From Candidatus Zixiibacteriota bacterium (GTDB lineage: Bacteria > Zixibacteria > MSB-5A5 > WJJR01): 18,618 nt of DNA. The notes below the pieces were generated by a model. It was not told the DNA's origin. It saw nothing but the letters and a program-made list of their open reading frames with translations, and did not search any database. The stretch is taken from positions 1 to 18,618 of the forward strand of contig WJJR01000073.1 in NCBI GenBank assembly GCA_014729565.1, read 5' to 3'. Positions 6,516 through 14,665 of the stretch are shown here, piece after piece (within the stretch, counting starts at the first letter, position 1; each line of letters begins with the position of its first letter). The position numbers were made by a program, and so were the translations under genes.

Positions 6516-7752
6516 GTTTCTGGGTTGGCGGTTCAGCATTCGGGCGAACACTGATCAGTACTCCACCCCCCACCACAAAAAACACCAACACCGACAACGC
6601 CGCGAGGCGCAAATCCCCGCCGGTGGCCGACGCGATCCAACCGAAGACCAATGGGCCGAGGATCGACGAACTCTTGCCGCACAATGAATAGAACCCGAAG
6701 AATTCGCCTTCTCTCCCGTTCGGAATGAACGTCGCCATGAGTGCACGGCTGGCGGATTGGATGGCGCCGAGGCCGGTGCCGGCTAAGGCGGCGACGATGA
6801 AGAACGTCAACTTCTCTTCGACGAAATAGACGAGCGTCACGATCACAATCCATTGGATGATCATCGCCAACACGACAAACTTCGGGCCTTTGGTGTCGGT
6901 CGGTTTGGCCCAGATCGATGCGCCAACCAGCGCCGAAATCTGAACCACGATGTACACTAAAATCAGATCGCTCATTTCGAAACCCAGCACCTGCCGCGCA
7001 AAAATCGAGGAGAAGAAGATGATCGTCAGGACACCGTCCTGGTAGAGCAGGAAGCTGAGGAGGAACCGTCGCAGCGGTTTGATTTTCCAGATGTCGCGGG
7101 CAGTCTGCTTGGCGCCTCGCCATCCATTGCGTGCGGCCGCGCCGATACCGTGGGTGGCAACGTGTTGCCCCGGCAGCCAGATGAATGACGGTAACGCGAA
7201 CCCGAAATACAACACCGCCACAACGGCAAATGCCGCTGCATACATCTCAGCATTGATCAGCGGCAGCACCGCAATCAAACCGAGAAACGAACCGGCATAC
7301 CCAATCGCATATCCCATCCCGGAGAGTCGTCCGCGTCGCTCCGGCGGGCTGAGGGCGGGCATGTACGCATTGTAGAAGACCATTGCGCCTTCAAAACCGA
7401 TCCCGGCAATCACACTAAGGATAAATCCATAGACCACCATTCCCGGCGCCACGGTCGCGAGCAACGCCGTTGCGATGACCGATGCCACGGTGTAGATGAT
7501 CAATAACCGCTTGCGCCAGCCGGCCAGATCGGCAATCGCGCCCATGAATGGCGAGGTCACCGCAACAAACAGCATGGTGAGTGACACGGCGCGTCCCCAC
7601 CACAACGGCCCTTCTCCCCCGCCGCCACAAATCGCCTGCGAGTAATAGGCCGACCACACGGTGGCCGGAATGACGGCAACGTAAACGGAGTTGGCAAAAT
7701 CGTACAAGCACCACGATGCGACCGCACGCGGATTGGGCCAGCTCTTAAACAT
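6511..7752 (-). CDS. MFS transporter, UMF1 / Atg22-like family
   Basis: 413-residue polytopic inner-membrane protein. The N-terminal signature WCLYDFANS (14-22) is characteristic of the UMF1 (vacuole effluxer Atg22-like) branch of the major facilitator superfamily. About 12 hydrophobic segments follow, with a loop after TM2 reading GAIADLAGWRKRLL and a central cytoplasmic loop rich in basic residues (about 205-225). Atg22 in yeast exports amino acids from the vacuole; the substrate of bacterial members is mostly unknown. Its ATG lies 6 nt after the aminotransferase TAA with no clear Shine-Dalgarno, implying translational coupling in one operon, and amino-acid transport would fit that context. 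The 3' end is duplicated as a remnant at 5626-5745, and its stop codon lies within the RAYT-associated repeat. Confidence 0.88.
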   Translation of the reverse strand: MFKSWPNPRAVASWCLYDFANSVYVAVIPATVWSAYYSQAICGGGGEGPLWWGRAVSLTMLFVAVTSPFMGAIADLAGWRKRLLIIYTVASVIATALLATVAPGMVVYGFILSVIAGIGFEGAMVFYNAYMPALSPPERRGRLSGMGYAIGYAGSFLGLIAVLPLINAEMYAAAFAVVAVLYFGFALPSFIWLPGQHVATHGIGAAARNGWRGAKQTARDIWKIKPLRRFLLSFLLYQDGVLTIIFFSSIFARQVLGFEMSDLILVYIVVQISALVGASIWAKPTDTKGPKFVVLAMIIQWIVIVTLVYFVEEKLTFFIVAALAGTGLGAIQSASRALMATFIPNGREGEFFGFYSLCGKSSSILGPLVFGWIASATGGDLRLAALSVLVFFVVGGGVLISVRPNAEPPTQKP

Positions 7753-7758
7753 GGGCAG

Positions 7759-8667
7759 TTAATCGGCGGTGAGCGGAACCAGCCAGCCGTCGGGAGCGTC
7801 GATTTTGCCGGTCGCCAGATCACGATACCATTGGGCGGCGTCGCGCGTGATCGGTCCGAGATCGCCGCTGCTGATCGGCGTACCGTCGACCGATACCAGC
7901 GGAATCACTTCCAGGCCGGTACCGGCCAGAAACAATTCGTCGGCTTTGAGCAACTGCTCCGGCGAAATCGATTCGACCGATATCGTCAGATCATCGCGGG
8001 ACTGGAAATAGTGCATCAACGTGTCGCGAGTAATCCCGGCCAGGATATCGGCGGTCTCCGGCGGGGTCACGACTTTCCTGTCGAACACGGCGAAGAGATT
8101 CGCACCGTACCCTTCGGCGACTTCTCCCGATGTGGTCAACATGATCGTCTGATCATAGCCACGTTCCATTGACTCACTGATCGCCAAAGCCGAATTGACG
8201 TAGAGCCCACTGATCTTGGCTCCCGCGGGGACAGACAAACGGGAGTTCCGTCGCCAGCGGCTGATGGTGGCAGTCGCAGTGGGCGGTGGAATCGCACGGG
8301 GCGCCCACTCACGTGTGTAAATCGCCAGCTTCTCGCCGGGATAGATATGCGCGCCGATGGCGGTTTCGGATTTGTAGAACAGCGGACGAATATACGTGCT
8401 GGAGTAATTCTTGTTCTGGTGCAGAAGCTCGATGGTCAACTCAATGAGCTGATCGACCGTATACTCCGGTTTCATCCTGATGATGGCGGCGTTGCGCAGG
8501 AACCGTTCGTAATGCTCCCGGGGCCGGAAGATAGCAGCCCTGGAGCCATCGCCGTACGAACGAATCCCTTCAAAGATTGCCGTCCCATAATGAAGGGCAT
8601 GCGTGGAAACGGGAATGAGCGCTTCGGACTCATCGATGAACCGGCCATCGAAATATGCAATCGCCAT
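7759..8667 (-). CDS. ilvE: Branched-chain-type aminotransferase, PLP fold type IV
   Basis: 302-residue PLP enzyme close in length to E. coli IlvE (about 309). Visible family features are YFDGRF (5-10), HALHYGTAIFEGIR (23-36), catalytic Lys151 in AKISGLYVNS (150-159), SGEVAEGYGANLF (180-192) and LAGITRDTL. It should move amino groups between glutamate and branched-chain 2-oxo acids in the cytoplasm. Because aroH and tyrA lie just upstream in the same direction, it could also aminate 4-hydroxyphenylpyruvate to tyrosine; this is inferred from neighbourhood only. A D-amino-acid or aminodeoxychorismate-lyase role is less likely given the IlvE-like spacing of motifs. It is 49 bp from tyrA and 6 bp from the transporter. 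The start lacks a strong Shine-Dalgarno. Confidence 0.9.
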   Translation of the reverse strand: MAIAYFDGRFIDESEALIPVSTHALHYGTAIFEGIRSYGDGSRAAIFRPREHYERFLRNAAIIRMKPEYTVDQLIELTIELLHQNKNYSSTYIRPLFYKSETAIGAHIYPGEKLAIYTREWAPRAIPPPTATATISRWRRNSRLSVPAGAKISGLYVNSALAISESMERGYDQTIMLTTSGEVAEGYGANLFAVFDRKVVTPPETADILAGITRDTLMHYFQSRDDLTISVESISPEQLLKADELFLAGTGLEVIPLVSVDGTPISSGDLGPITRDAAQWYRDLATGKIDAPDGWLVPLTAD

Positions 8668-8716
8668 GCGCCCGAATGTAGGTGGCCGGGCGGGCTGTGT
8701 CCACGATTGTGTTGAA

Positions 8717-9595
8717 TTACTTCCGTGGGTGCGGACTTTGCCAGCGGGCCAGCGTGTCCGCTACCGATTCGTTATCAGCTTGCGCCAGAAGCTGTTCGAG
8801 CCGATCCAATTGGCGGCGAAACTCGCTGAGAATGCGTTGCTGTTCGGTCTTGTTATACGTGAGAAAGCCGGCCACCATCTCGGGATCGGAGGCGGTCACC
8901 CGCACCAACGATTGCCATGAGCTGCTGACCAGCGGCGGATCAGGTTTGACATTCTGCGCCGCCCCATTGGCGACATAAGCAAGGACATGAGGCAAGCCGA
9001 TGGTCAGCGCGACCTGCCGGTCATGATCTTTCGCGTCCATGATCAGTTCATGGGCGCCTAACGATCGGATGAGTTCAACCGCGGTACGCGTTGCATTGGC
9101 GCGCGGCTGCCCACAGCAGATCACCGTCTCGTCGGCAAACAGATCCGACCGCGCACTGTCCCAACCGTTGCGTTCGATCCCACACAGGGGATGAATCCCG
9201 ACATAGTCGTATTGATCGGTGTACTTCGCTGCGGCCTTCTGAACGGGATATTTCAAGGTTCCGGTGTCGATAACCAGGAGGCGTTCCGATCCCGTATCCT
9301 CAACGGCGTCGGCGATCCGCGGCAGATAGTCGAGGATTGCGGGGACGGGGACGGCCAAAACGATGATGTCGACGGCGCGCACCATATCCTCGAGCGTGGT
9401 CGACCAGCGGCAATAGCGACGGACCCGTCCGGCAATGCGTGTGTTACGATCCATACCGTAGGCGGTGATCTCGGGACGGTACGTCATGAGACGTCGCACA
9501 ATCGATCCACCGATCTGTCCGAGACCGATGATACCAATCGCCTGATCCTTGAGTGTTGATAGTTCAATGGGTGCTGGTGCGGGCGGTCGGGACAT
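8717..9595 (-). CDS. tyrA: Prephenate (or arogenate) dehydrogenase
   Basis: 292-residue monofunctional TyrA. An N-terminal Rossmann domain has GLGQIGG (24-30) for NAD(P) binding. The DTGTLK segment (110-115) and the HPLCG motif (His135, matching the usual HPMAG) form the active site, and an all-helical dimerisation half follows. It oxidatively decarboxylates prephenate to 4-hydroxyphenylpyruvate, or arogenate to tyrosine; the sequence alone does not settle which. There is no fused chorismate mutase or ACT domain. The separate AroH gene ends 3 bp upstream, so both are surely co-transcribed. GTGAGTGAG before the ATG may serve as Shine-Dalgarno. The C-terminus ends in a Gln/Arg-rich helix (EQQRILSEFRRQLDRLEQLL). 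Confidence 0.9.
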   Translation of the reverse strand: MSRPPAPAPIELSTLKDQAIGIIGLGQIGGSIVRRLMTYRPEITAYGMDRNTRIAGRVRRYCRWSTTLEDMVRAVDIIVLAVPVPAILDYLPRIADAVEDTGSERLLVIDTGTLKYPVQKAAAKYTDQYDYVGIHPLCGIERNGWDSARSDLFADETVICCGQPRANATRTAVELIRSLGAHELIMDAKDHDRQVALTIGLPHVLAYVANGAAQNVKPDPPLVSSSWQSLVRVTASDPEMVAGFLTYNKTEQQRILSEFRRQLDRLEQLLAQADNESVADTLARWQSPHPRK

Positions 9596-9598
9596 AGC

Positions 9599-9961
9599 TC
9601 ACTCACTCAGATCGGGACGCAACGCGGCCGTCTCGCCGAGATACACGTGACGAATCTGGGGACGCGTCCGTTCGGTTTCGACATGCATTAATACACGAAT
9701 GACGCGGGACAGTTGATTGGGCACATCCATTTCTTGTGCACCAAGCAACGGGACATCGGTCCAGCCGAGTTCCCGCGCGGCAGCCGCCGGGTAATCGGCA
9801 GTGAGATCGGTCGTCGTCGTGAAGAAGATCGAGATAATCTGTTCCTCGTCCAAATCGTTAGCGGTCATCATCGCACGCAACAGTTCCTGCGTCGCAGCGC
9901 TGATGGCTTCCGGTGAATTGGATAGGGCTTGCACTGCGCCTCGGACTCCGCGCACGGGCAT
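9599..9961 (-). CDS. aroH: Chorismate mutase, AroH type
   Basis: 120-residue trimeric-type (Bacillus AroH-like) chorismate mutase converting chorismate to prephenate. Conserved elements are RGVRGA (Arg7), TTTTDLTADYPA, GAQEMDV (the active-site Glu region), SRVIRVLMHV (Arg of the active site) and QIRHVYLGETAALRPDL with its Tyr. Its length nearly equals the 127 residues of the B. subtilis enzyme. It ends 3 bp before tyrA, so its product can pass directly to the next enzyme in the pathway. AAAGGG about 8 nt before the ATG is a plausible ribosome site. It follows the outer-membrane barrel gene by 24 bp, which suggests it is read from the same long transcript. Confidence 0.95.
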   Translation of the reverse strand: MPVRGVRGAVQALSNSPEAISAATQELLRAMMTANDLDEEQIISIFFTTTTDLTADYPAAAARELGWTDVPLLGAQEMDVPNQLSRVIRVLMHVETERTRPQIRHVYLGETAALRPDLSE

Positions 9962-9985
9962 TGATTGAACCCTTTGGTGTTGGCA

Positions 9986-12025
9986 CTAATCGATGAATTG
10001 CCAGGCGATCCCGAAGCGCATCCGTTGCACCGCCAGGTCACCACCGCTTTCAGTACGATACGGGAAATTGGTAACGTTTTGTAGCGAATAATGAAATGTG
10101 AAACTTTGCATACGCGCACTGGCCGATAGGTCCCAACGAACCACGTGCGGGGAACTCGTATACAGTGTCACGGGATAGCGCGAATCTCCATACCACCATA
10201 ACAGTGTCGAATTGAGGCGGATGTCGATATTGTAACGCAGTTTGGGGGCAATCCATGACAACACCCAGGATGCTGCATGAGGATTGTATGCGGTCAATTC
10301 GTCATGATTGAGGTCTTCGGCATACTTAAAGGCGTAGTTAAACCAGGTGGCAAATTGCCACGGCAACGACGTTGACATCGTGACCGCTGCACCGACATGA
10401 CGCGCATCGCGGGAGACCGGCGTGGAAATGGTCACATCGTTTGTAGATGAGAGCGTCTCCTCCCAGGTGGTGTAATTCTCAACATACCCGGCTTTCGCCG
10501 TTACGCCGAATTCGAATGCGTTCGCTGTGTCTGCTTCGTGCACGAGCGAGACGGACACGTCGTTGCGCCATTCGGCATTGAGGTCAGGGTTGCCGGCTTC
10601 GGCGTAATTGAGGGTCAATCCCCCCGTAATCGGATAGTCGCGGTACGTGCCGAGGCGATCAAACAGGGTCGGAATAATGCGCGACCGTTGAACACGCACA
10701 CCGGGACGCAGGCCGGCGAATGTGTGTGGCAACCGCAATGCCAATGCGCCTTCCGGCGCGGGTGGATCGGTATCCCAGTCGGAGAATGTCCACTCGACCG
10801 ATGCATCCGTACTCTCACCGAACGCAAATGAGTTCGCCCCCGAAACACTCACGCCCCAACGCGACGGCTCGTCATCTTCAATCTCCAACGTTTCGAGTAC
10901 GGCGCGAGCATCGATCAGCCAACCGCGCAGCAGGTGCTGCGTCCACAAGTCGAAGCGATCGGTGTGTGTCACGAATCGGTATCCCGATCCGGATTCGCGA
11001 ATGTCGTGTTTTCCCTGTTGCCGTGTCAGTCCGGCAATCCAGGGTGTTACCGTTCCGGTCGAGTCGGTCGGTCGGTAAATGGTGCCTTCGAGAACGTTCA
11101 AGAGATCGTCGCGTATCGGAACGACGCCTGAGAAGGGCGCCGGCGGTGGACGCAGCGATTGGTCGCGAAACTGATTGAAACGGAAGTTCCAGAAGAGATT
11201 GTCGCCAACGGGTCCAACCACTCTCAGGCGCAAATGCCGGTTGTCATAGTTTTGATTGAACGATGTTCCGTCGTTTTCGTAGAATCCGAAACCCAAATCG
11301 ATGCCAAAACCGGGTGCAAACAGGCGGCGGAATATCCCCTGGGAATACGTCTCGCCATAGTATCCTTGTCCGAGGAAGTATGACGAGCGTGCATGATACG
11401 GCCATTCAGTCTCACGCCCGAGATACAACTTCTCTCGCAGTGCAACGGAATCATAGAGGAAGACCGGGACGACATTCACATCGGCGCGGGCCGCCTGCGG
11501 AAACCCGAGGCGCAGCCAATCAAATGACTCGCCGGCATCATCGACCCACCACTGCCGCCGGTCGATCAATCCCCAACGCGACGAATACCGCGTTCCTCCG
11601 GGACCAGCCGCATTATTGACATCAACCGTCGGTTGCAGCACCAACCAACCCGCCATGTCAACGGTGGCCAAATCGCGTGGCGACGGCAGGCTGGGTTGAA
11701 ACGGCTCACGGATATGTCGAATCGTTTGACGCGTCGAATCGAACAACGTCTCGATCGCCCGGAAATCACGCACGCGGACCGGCTCGGCGGTATCCGCCTC
11801 GGCCGTATCGCCCCGGAGCGTTGCCATGAGCGAGTCGAAGCGCGACCGGTCTTCGTCAATTGTCTCCGACGGCGATGGTGGACCCTGGAGGGTGTCGGGG
11901 ATGGTCAATGAATCCGGGGTTGGTGCGGTGTCGGTGGTGTCAGCGAGGGCAGTTGTGGCAAGGCCGATGACAGCGACGGTCATAATGACAGTCAGAATAG
12001 AGAGCCGGGCGACACACCCCCTCAT
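9986..12025 (-). CDS. TonB-receptor-like outer-membrane beta-barrel protein
   Basis: About 679 residues from the ATG at 12025. The frame is open far upstream to 12472, but that part only shadows the S-component gene. A signal peptide is clear (LSILTVIMTVAVIGLATTALA), followed by an acidic, Thr/Pro/Ser-rich segment (about 30-75). From about residue 100 alternating aromatic and polar strands dominate. GNPDLNAE (about 478-485) resembles the NPDLKPE motif of TonB-dependent receptor barrels, and LQNVTNFPY (about 648-656) resembles their NLFD-like C-terminal strand. No typical TonB box or plug domain is obvious, so it may be a plugless or divergent relative. The end (FGIAWQFID) is barrel-like but not a perfect terminal-Phe signal. 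It lies 122 bp downstream of the S-component gene, suggesting uptake of the same solute. The start codon sits inside a REP-like sequence; ATG 12064 is an alternative start. Confidence 0.65.
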   Translation of the reverse strand: MRGCVARLSILTVIMTVAVIGLATTALADTTDTAPTPDSLTIPDTLQGPPSPSETIDEDRSRFDSLMATLRGDTAEADTAEPVRVRDFRAIETLFDSTRQTIRHIREPFQPSLPSPRDLATVDMAGWLVLQPTVDVNNAAGPGGTRYSSRWGLIDRRQWWVDDAGESFDWLRLGFPQAARADVNVVPVFLYDSVALREKLYLGRETEWPYHARSSYFLGQGYYGETYSQGIFRRLFAPGFGIDLGFGFYENDGTSFNQNYDNRHLRLRVVGPVGDNLFWNFRFNQFRDQSLRPPPAPFSGVVPIRDDLLNVLEGTIYRPTDSTGTVTPWIAGLTRQQGKHDIRESGSGYRFVTHTDRFDLWTQHLLRGWLIDARAVLETLEIEDDEPSRWGVSVSGANSFAFGESTDASVEWTFSDWDTDPPAPEGALALRLPHTFAGLRPGVRVQRSRIIPTLFDRLGTYRDYPITGGLTLNYAEAGNPDLNAEWRNDVSVSLVHEADTANAFEFGVTAKAGYVENYTTWEETLSSTNDVTISTPVSRDARHVGAAVTMSTSLPWQFATWFNYAFKYAEDLNHDELTAYNPHAASWVLSWIAPKLRYNIDIRLNSTLLWWYGDSRYPVTLYTSSPHVVRWDLSASARMQSFTFHYSLQNVTNFPYRTESGGDLAVQRMRFGIAWQFID

Positions 12026-12053
12026 CCCAGCCCCCCTCCCCGAGGGGAGAAAG
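12017..12053. repeat. REP-like palindrome covering the barrel gene's start
   Basis: CCCCCTCATCCCAGCCCC followed by CTCCCC-GA-GGGGAG (12036-12049) has the form of the widespread CCCTCA..CC.A.CC.CTCCCC-GGGGAG REP sequences. Read on the minus strand it encodes LPSGRGAGMRG, the usual look of such repeats when translated by chance. The ATG at 12025 and its Shine-Dalgarno-like GGAGGGGGG both lie within it. The family match is from general knowledge, not a search. Confidence 0.5.
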
Positions 12054-12085
12054 ATCTTGCCCATCCGTTCCCGGTGATGTGCTGG

Positions 12086-12097
12086 CAGACTAGTCTG
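12086..12097. promoter_or_regulatory. 12-bp perfect palindrome in the barrel gene leader
   Basis: CAGACTAGTCTG is a perfect palindrome about 60 bp upstream of the barrel gene's ATG, in the 122-bp gap after the S-component gene. It could be an operator for a dimeric repressor or simply a chance short palindrome. No promoter elements were recognised beside it. Confidence 0.2.
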
Positions 12098-12147
12098 GTG
12101 CTGCGAAAGCAGGCCCGATTGACACAGCAAGACCAACAGGCCGCATA

Positions 12148-12696
12148 TCATGCCCCGGGGGGTTCGACGACACTGGTTGACCGAAGAAACCATCGTCGGA
12201 GAATCGGAAAGACCGTCAAAAACAGCAATGCATTTGATGCGATGTGGATGCCGGCGAACGGCACAGCCGCGAGCATGACCGGCCAAAACGGCCCAATCGA
12301 AACGGCCAGGGCCAGATTGGTCAGCAGATCGAAGATGATTGTGACCCCGATGCCGGCGCCCACAATGATCGTTACCGTCGTCTTGTTCGACCACCGGCGG
12401 CGACTGTCTAACCGTCCAATCCATCCCCCGACCATCCCCACAATCATCATCGAGACGATCTGGGCGGCCCAAACGGGTACAATCGGCGGACCGAATGGAT
12501 TGATCGTGGCGTAGAGTGCCTCACCGGCGGCGCCGACGAAGGCGCCCCAGGGAATGCCGTAGGCATAGCCGACGGCGAAAAACGCCAGTGTGAGCGGTTC
12601 AACGTTGGGGATTCCGACCAGCGGATACTTCAAGGCAAAAGCGGCGGCCACCAGACCGCCGCTCATTGTCAATCGTCGGATCGCTTGATGGTTCAC
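12148..12696 (-). CDS. ECF-type transporter S component (substrate-binding membrane protein)
   Basis: 182-residue integral membrane protein with five or six hydrophobic segments. The layout resembles S components of energy-coupling-factor vitamin transporters: a first amphipathic helix, then VEPLTLAFFAVGYAYGIPWGAFVGAAGEALYATINPFG in the middle (about 32-69; key features EP, GAFVGA, NPFG), and a basic C-terminus. It starts with GTG overlapping the metalloprotease TGA (GTGA, 4 bp), a strong sign of translational coupling. No EcfA ATPase or EcfT is in the window, so it would use a shared module encoded elsewhere. The downstream outer-membrane barrel suggests the two outer steps of one uptake route. 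Substrate is not assignable from sequence. A non-ECF small membrane protein is the main alternative. Confidence 0.65.
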   Translation of the reverse strand: MNHQAIRRLTMSGGLVAAAFALKYPLVGIPNVEPLTLAFFAVGYAYGIPWGAFVGAAGEALYATINPFGPPIVPVWAAQIVSMMIVGMVGGWIGRLDSRRRWSNKTTVTIIVGAGIGVTIIFDLLTNLALAVSIGPFWPVMLAAVPFAGIHIASNALLFLTVFPILRRWFLRSTSVVEPPGA

Positions 12697-14585
12697 TCGT
12701 TGTTTATAACCGCGACTTTAACAACCTCTTCCTTATCGCCGATCTTGACCAGCGCCAGATAGATCCCACTGGCCACACGTTGATTGTCGCGATTGACCCC
12801 CGACCAACGCAACCGCGTTTTGCCCAGCGACACGTTGGATTTGGCCATTCCATCTTCGGGACCGCCGCGGACGAGCTGGCCCGACGGTGTGTAGATGTAC
12901 ATGCTCACATCGGCCGGTTCGGCGAGTGAGACTTCGACTTCGAAGACCGATCCGCCGGTTCCCGTCGACAAGTTCAACGGGTTCGAGTAGATCTTGTGGA
13001 TTGCCGACACACTGGCGGACGTCGTCAGGGTATCGGGCACTTCGAAGCTATAGGCGATCTCGCGATCAAGCGCATCTTGCTTCGGCTCATTCTTGAACGG
13101 AGAGACGACAACGAGGATTTCATCATATCGTGACCATGACGGCACAGTCGCTCCGTCGATCAAGTCGCGGGTGTAGGTGATATCGGGAGGGAGGCCGCCG
13201 CGCAGGCCCGCGGTTACAACCATCCACTCGTTGAAATCCGATTCCAGGAGGAAATTGAAATCGTCGGTTCCCAATCCGGTGATGAACCGGAAGTAGGCCC
13301 CGCTCAGTTCGTCGGGCTCGGGATACACGAAGCCCGACGATGAACCCTCGACGGGATACTCACTGTAGACCGGTACATAGGACGACGGAATTGTGTCGTA
13401 GGCCGCTCCCTCTTCAAAACCCCACGTCTCGGCGCGCGGCCCGGTGTGATAATTCCATACGAGGAATTCCGCCCAGGCTTCTTCGAACGAGGAGCCGCGT
13501 GCCATCAGGGCTTCATCGAGCGCCTCAAAAGTGTTAAACCCTTGCTTGGAGCCGCAGATGTCCCACACATCCGCCATGATACTCTCATCGAAGCGCTCGT
13601 GCAGGTACAGACCGAACACCGCTGATCCATAACAGTGCAGAATCTCTTCAATGGTTCCGGAACCGGCACTCGGCACGAAGACGCGCAACGACAGCCAGGG
13701 CTTCAGATAGAAGAATTCGAGGTAGTTGTAGTAGTCGTTGACGTGGTCAAAGACGACATCTTCGAGATACGTGGACGTCAATTCAAAGAACCAACTGTAG
13801 GGCCGCAGCTCACCGCGCAGTTCGCGGAACTCGGCTTCGACGGCATCATACGACCATTGAATCGCATGGTGGAACTCGTGCGCAATGGTAACCGCCATCG
13901 CATCGAAGGGGCGATTCTGGTATCCTTGAATCTGCGAGAAATCGCTGTTCAATTCGAGATAGCTGGTCTGCCGCGCGGCGGCCCCGCCGGGCGCCGGCCC
14001 GACAATCTGTTCGGGCCAGGTGATGCCGTAGAACAGGCTGCCCAGGTTGCGGAAGTAGATGTCGTAGCGGGGATCCTGCGAGGGTACTCCCTCCTGGTCC
14101 GAGACCGGGAAGATGAAGCCCATCTCGGTGATCTCCTTGGCGACCACCGTATCGAAATAGTCTGCGCATGTCAAAACATAGACTGGCACGTTCCCCTCAC
14201 CGACGCCGAATGACATGTCGACCGCATCGGGACCTGTACGTGTGTAATGGATGCGGAAGTTCCCTTCCGGCGTCTCGAAATCGTAGAATTCATCCAACTG
14301 GGGACGTGTGGTATCGACATCGGCGGCGATCTGCTGTTTGGCCCATGGTGTCAAAGTGGGCCACGCCTGTCGAATTTCGTACGCTATGGGTGTTCCACAT
14401 TTGATCGGGATGACCGGTTCGGCACTGGCCGCCATACCGATACGTCCAAACGTCGCCCTGACGCGTTCGATCAGATCACGTTCGTAGTCGCTGTCGGCGG
14501 CGTGACTAGCTGATGTGAAGCCGGCGAGAACGACGACTGTACACACGCCGAGAAGCACACACAACACGGGATTACGTCTGCGCAT
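12693..14585 (-). CDS. Secreted putative zinc metalloprotease with FlgD/Por-tail-like C-terminus
   Basis: About 630 residues. The ATG at 14585 is preferred to an upstream in-frame TTG (14594): AAGGA lies 10 nt before it and the protein then begins MRRRNP with a clear signal peptide ending near SASHA. Residue 236 onward carries HEFHH, the HExxH zinc motif, followed 27 residues later by WFFELTSTYLED, whose Glu (268) is a plausible third ligand. This pattern matches the family annotated as MXAN_6640-like putative metalloproteases. The last about 85 residues form a beta-sandwich (VSMYIYTPSGQLVR, LRWSGVN, VASGIYLALVKIG) like FlgD Ig or type IX secretion tails, so surface anchoring or export by such a system is possible. 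Proteolytic activity is inferred. It overlaps the S-component gene by 4 bp and probably heads that operon. Confidence 0.8.
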   Translation of the reverse strand: MRRRNPVLCVLLGVCTVVVLAGFTSASHAADSDYERDLIERVRATFGRIGMAASAEPVIPIKCGTPIAYEIRQAWPTLTPWAKQQIAADVDTTRPQLDEFYDFETPEGNFRIHYTRTGPDAVDMSFGVGEGNVPVYVLTCADYFDTVVAKEITEMGFIFPVSDQEGVPSQDPRYDIYFRNLGSLFYGITWPEQIVGPAPGGAAARQTSYLELNSDFSQIQGYQNRPFDAMAVTIAHEFHHAIQWSYDAVEAEFRELRGELRPYSWFFELTSTYLEDVVFDHVNDYYNYLEFFYLKPWLSLRVFVPSAGSGTIEEILHCYGSAVFGLYLHERFDESIMADVWDICGSKQGFNTFEALDEALMARGSSFEEAWAEFLVWNYHTGPRAETWGFEEGAAYDTIPSSYVPVYSEYPVEGSSSGFVYPEPDELSGAYFRFITGLGTDDFNFLLESDFNEWMVVTAGLRGGLPPDITYTRDLIDGATVPSWSRYDEILVVVSPFKNEPKQDALDREIAYSFEVPDTLTTSASVSAIHKIYSNPLNLSTGTGGSVFEVEVSLAEPADVSMYIYTPSGQLVRGGPEDGMAKSNVSLGKTRLRWSGVNRDNQRVASGIYLALVKIGDKEEVVKVAVINNE

Positions 14586-14665
14586 TAAAGACAATTCCTT
14601 CCACGGATGGGCAACTCAGATGATTGCCTGTCAGATAACTGGAGGATGGAGTTTGGCGGGAACCC

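Noticed and set aside
12026..12147. Possible cobalamin riboswitch in the barrel gene leader (CCAGACTAGTCTGCCAGCAC slightly recalls a B12 box)
   Set aside because: The GCCACTG and GGGAA core elements are absent, the gap is too short for the full aptamer, and the similarity is explained by a 12-bp palindrome.
12026..12472. N-terminal extension of the barrel protein up to 12472
   Set aside because: That stretch overlaps the S-component gene in another frame and has shadow-like composition; a clear signal peptide begins after the ATG at 12025.
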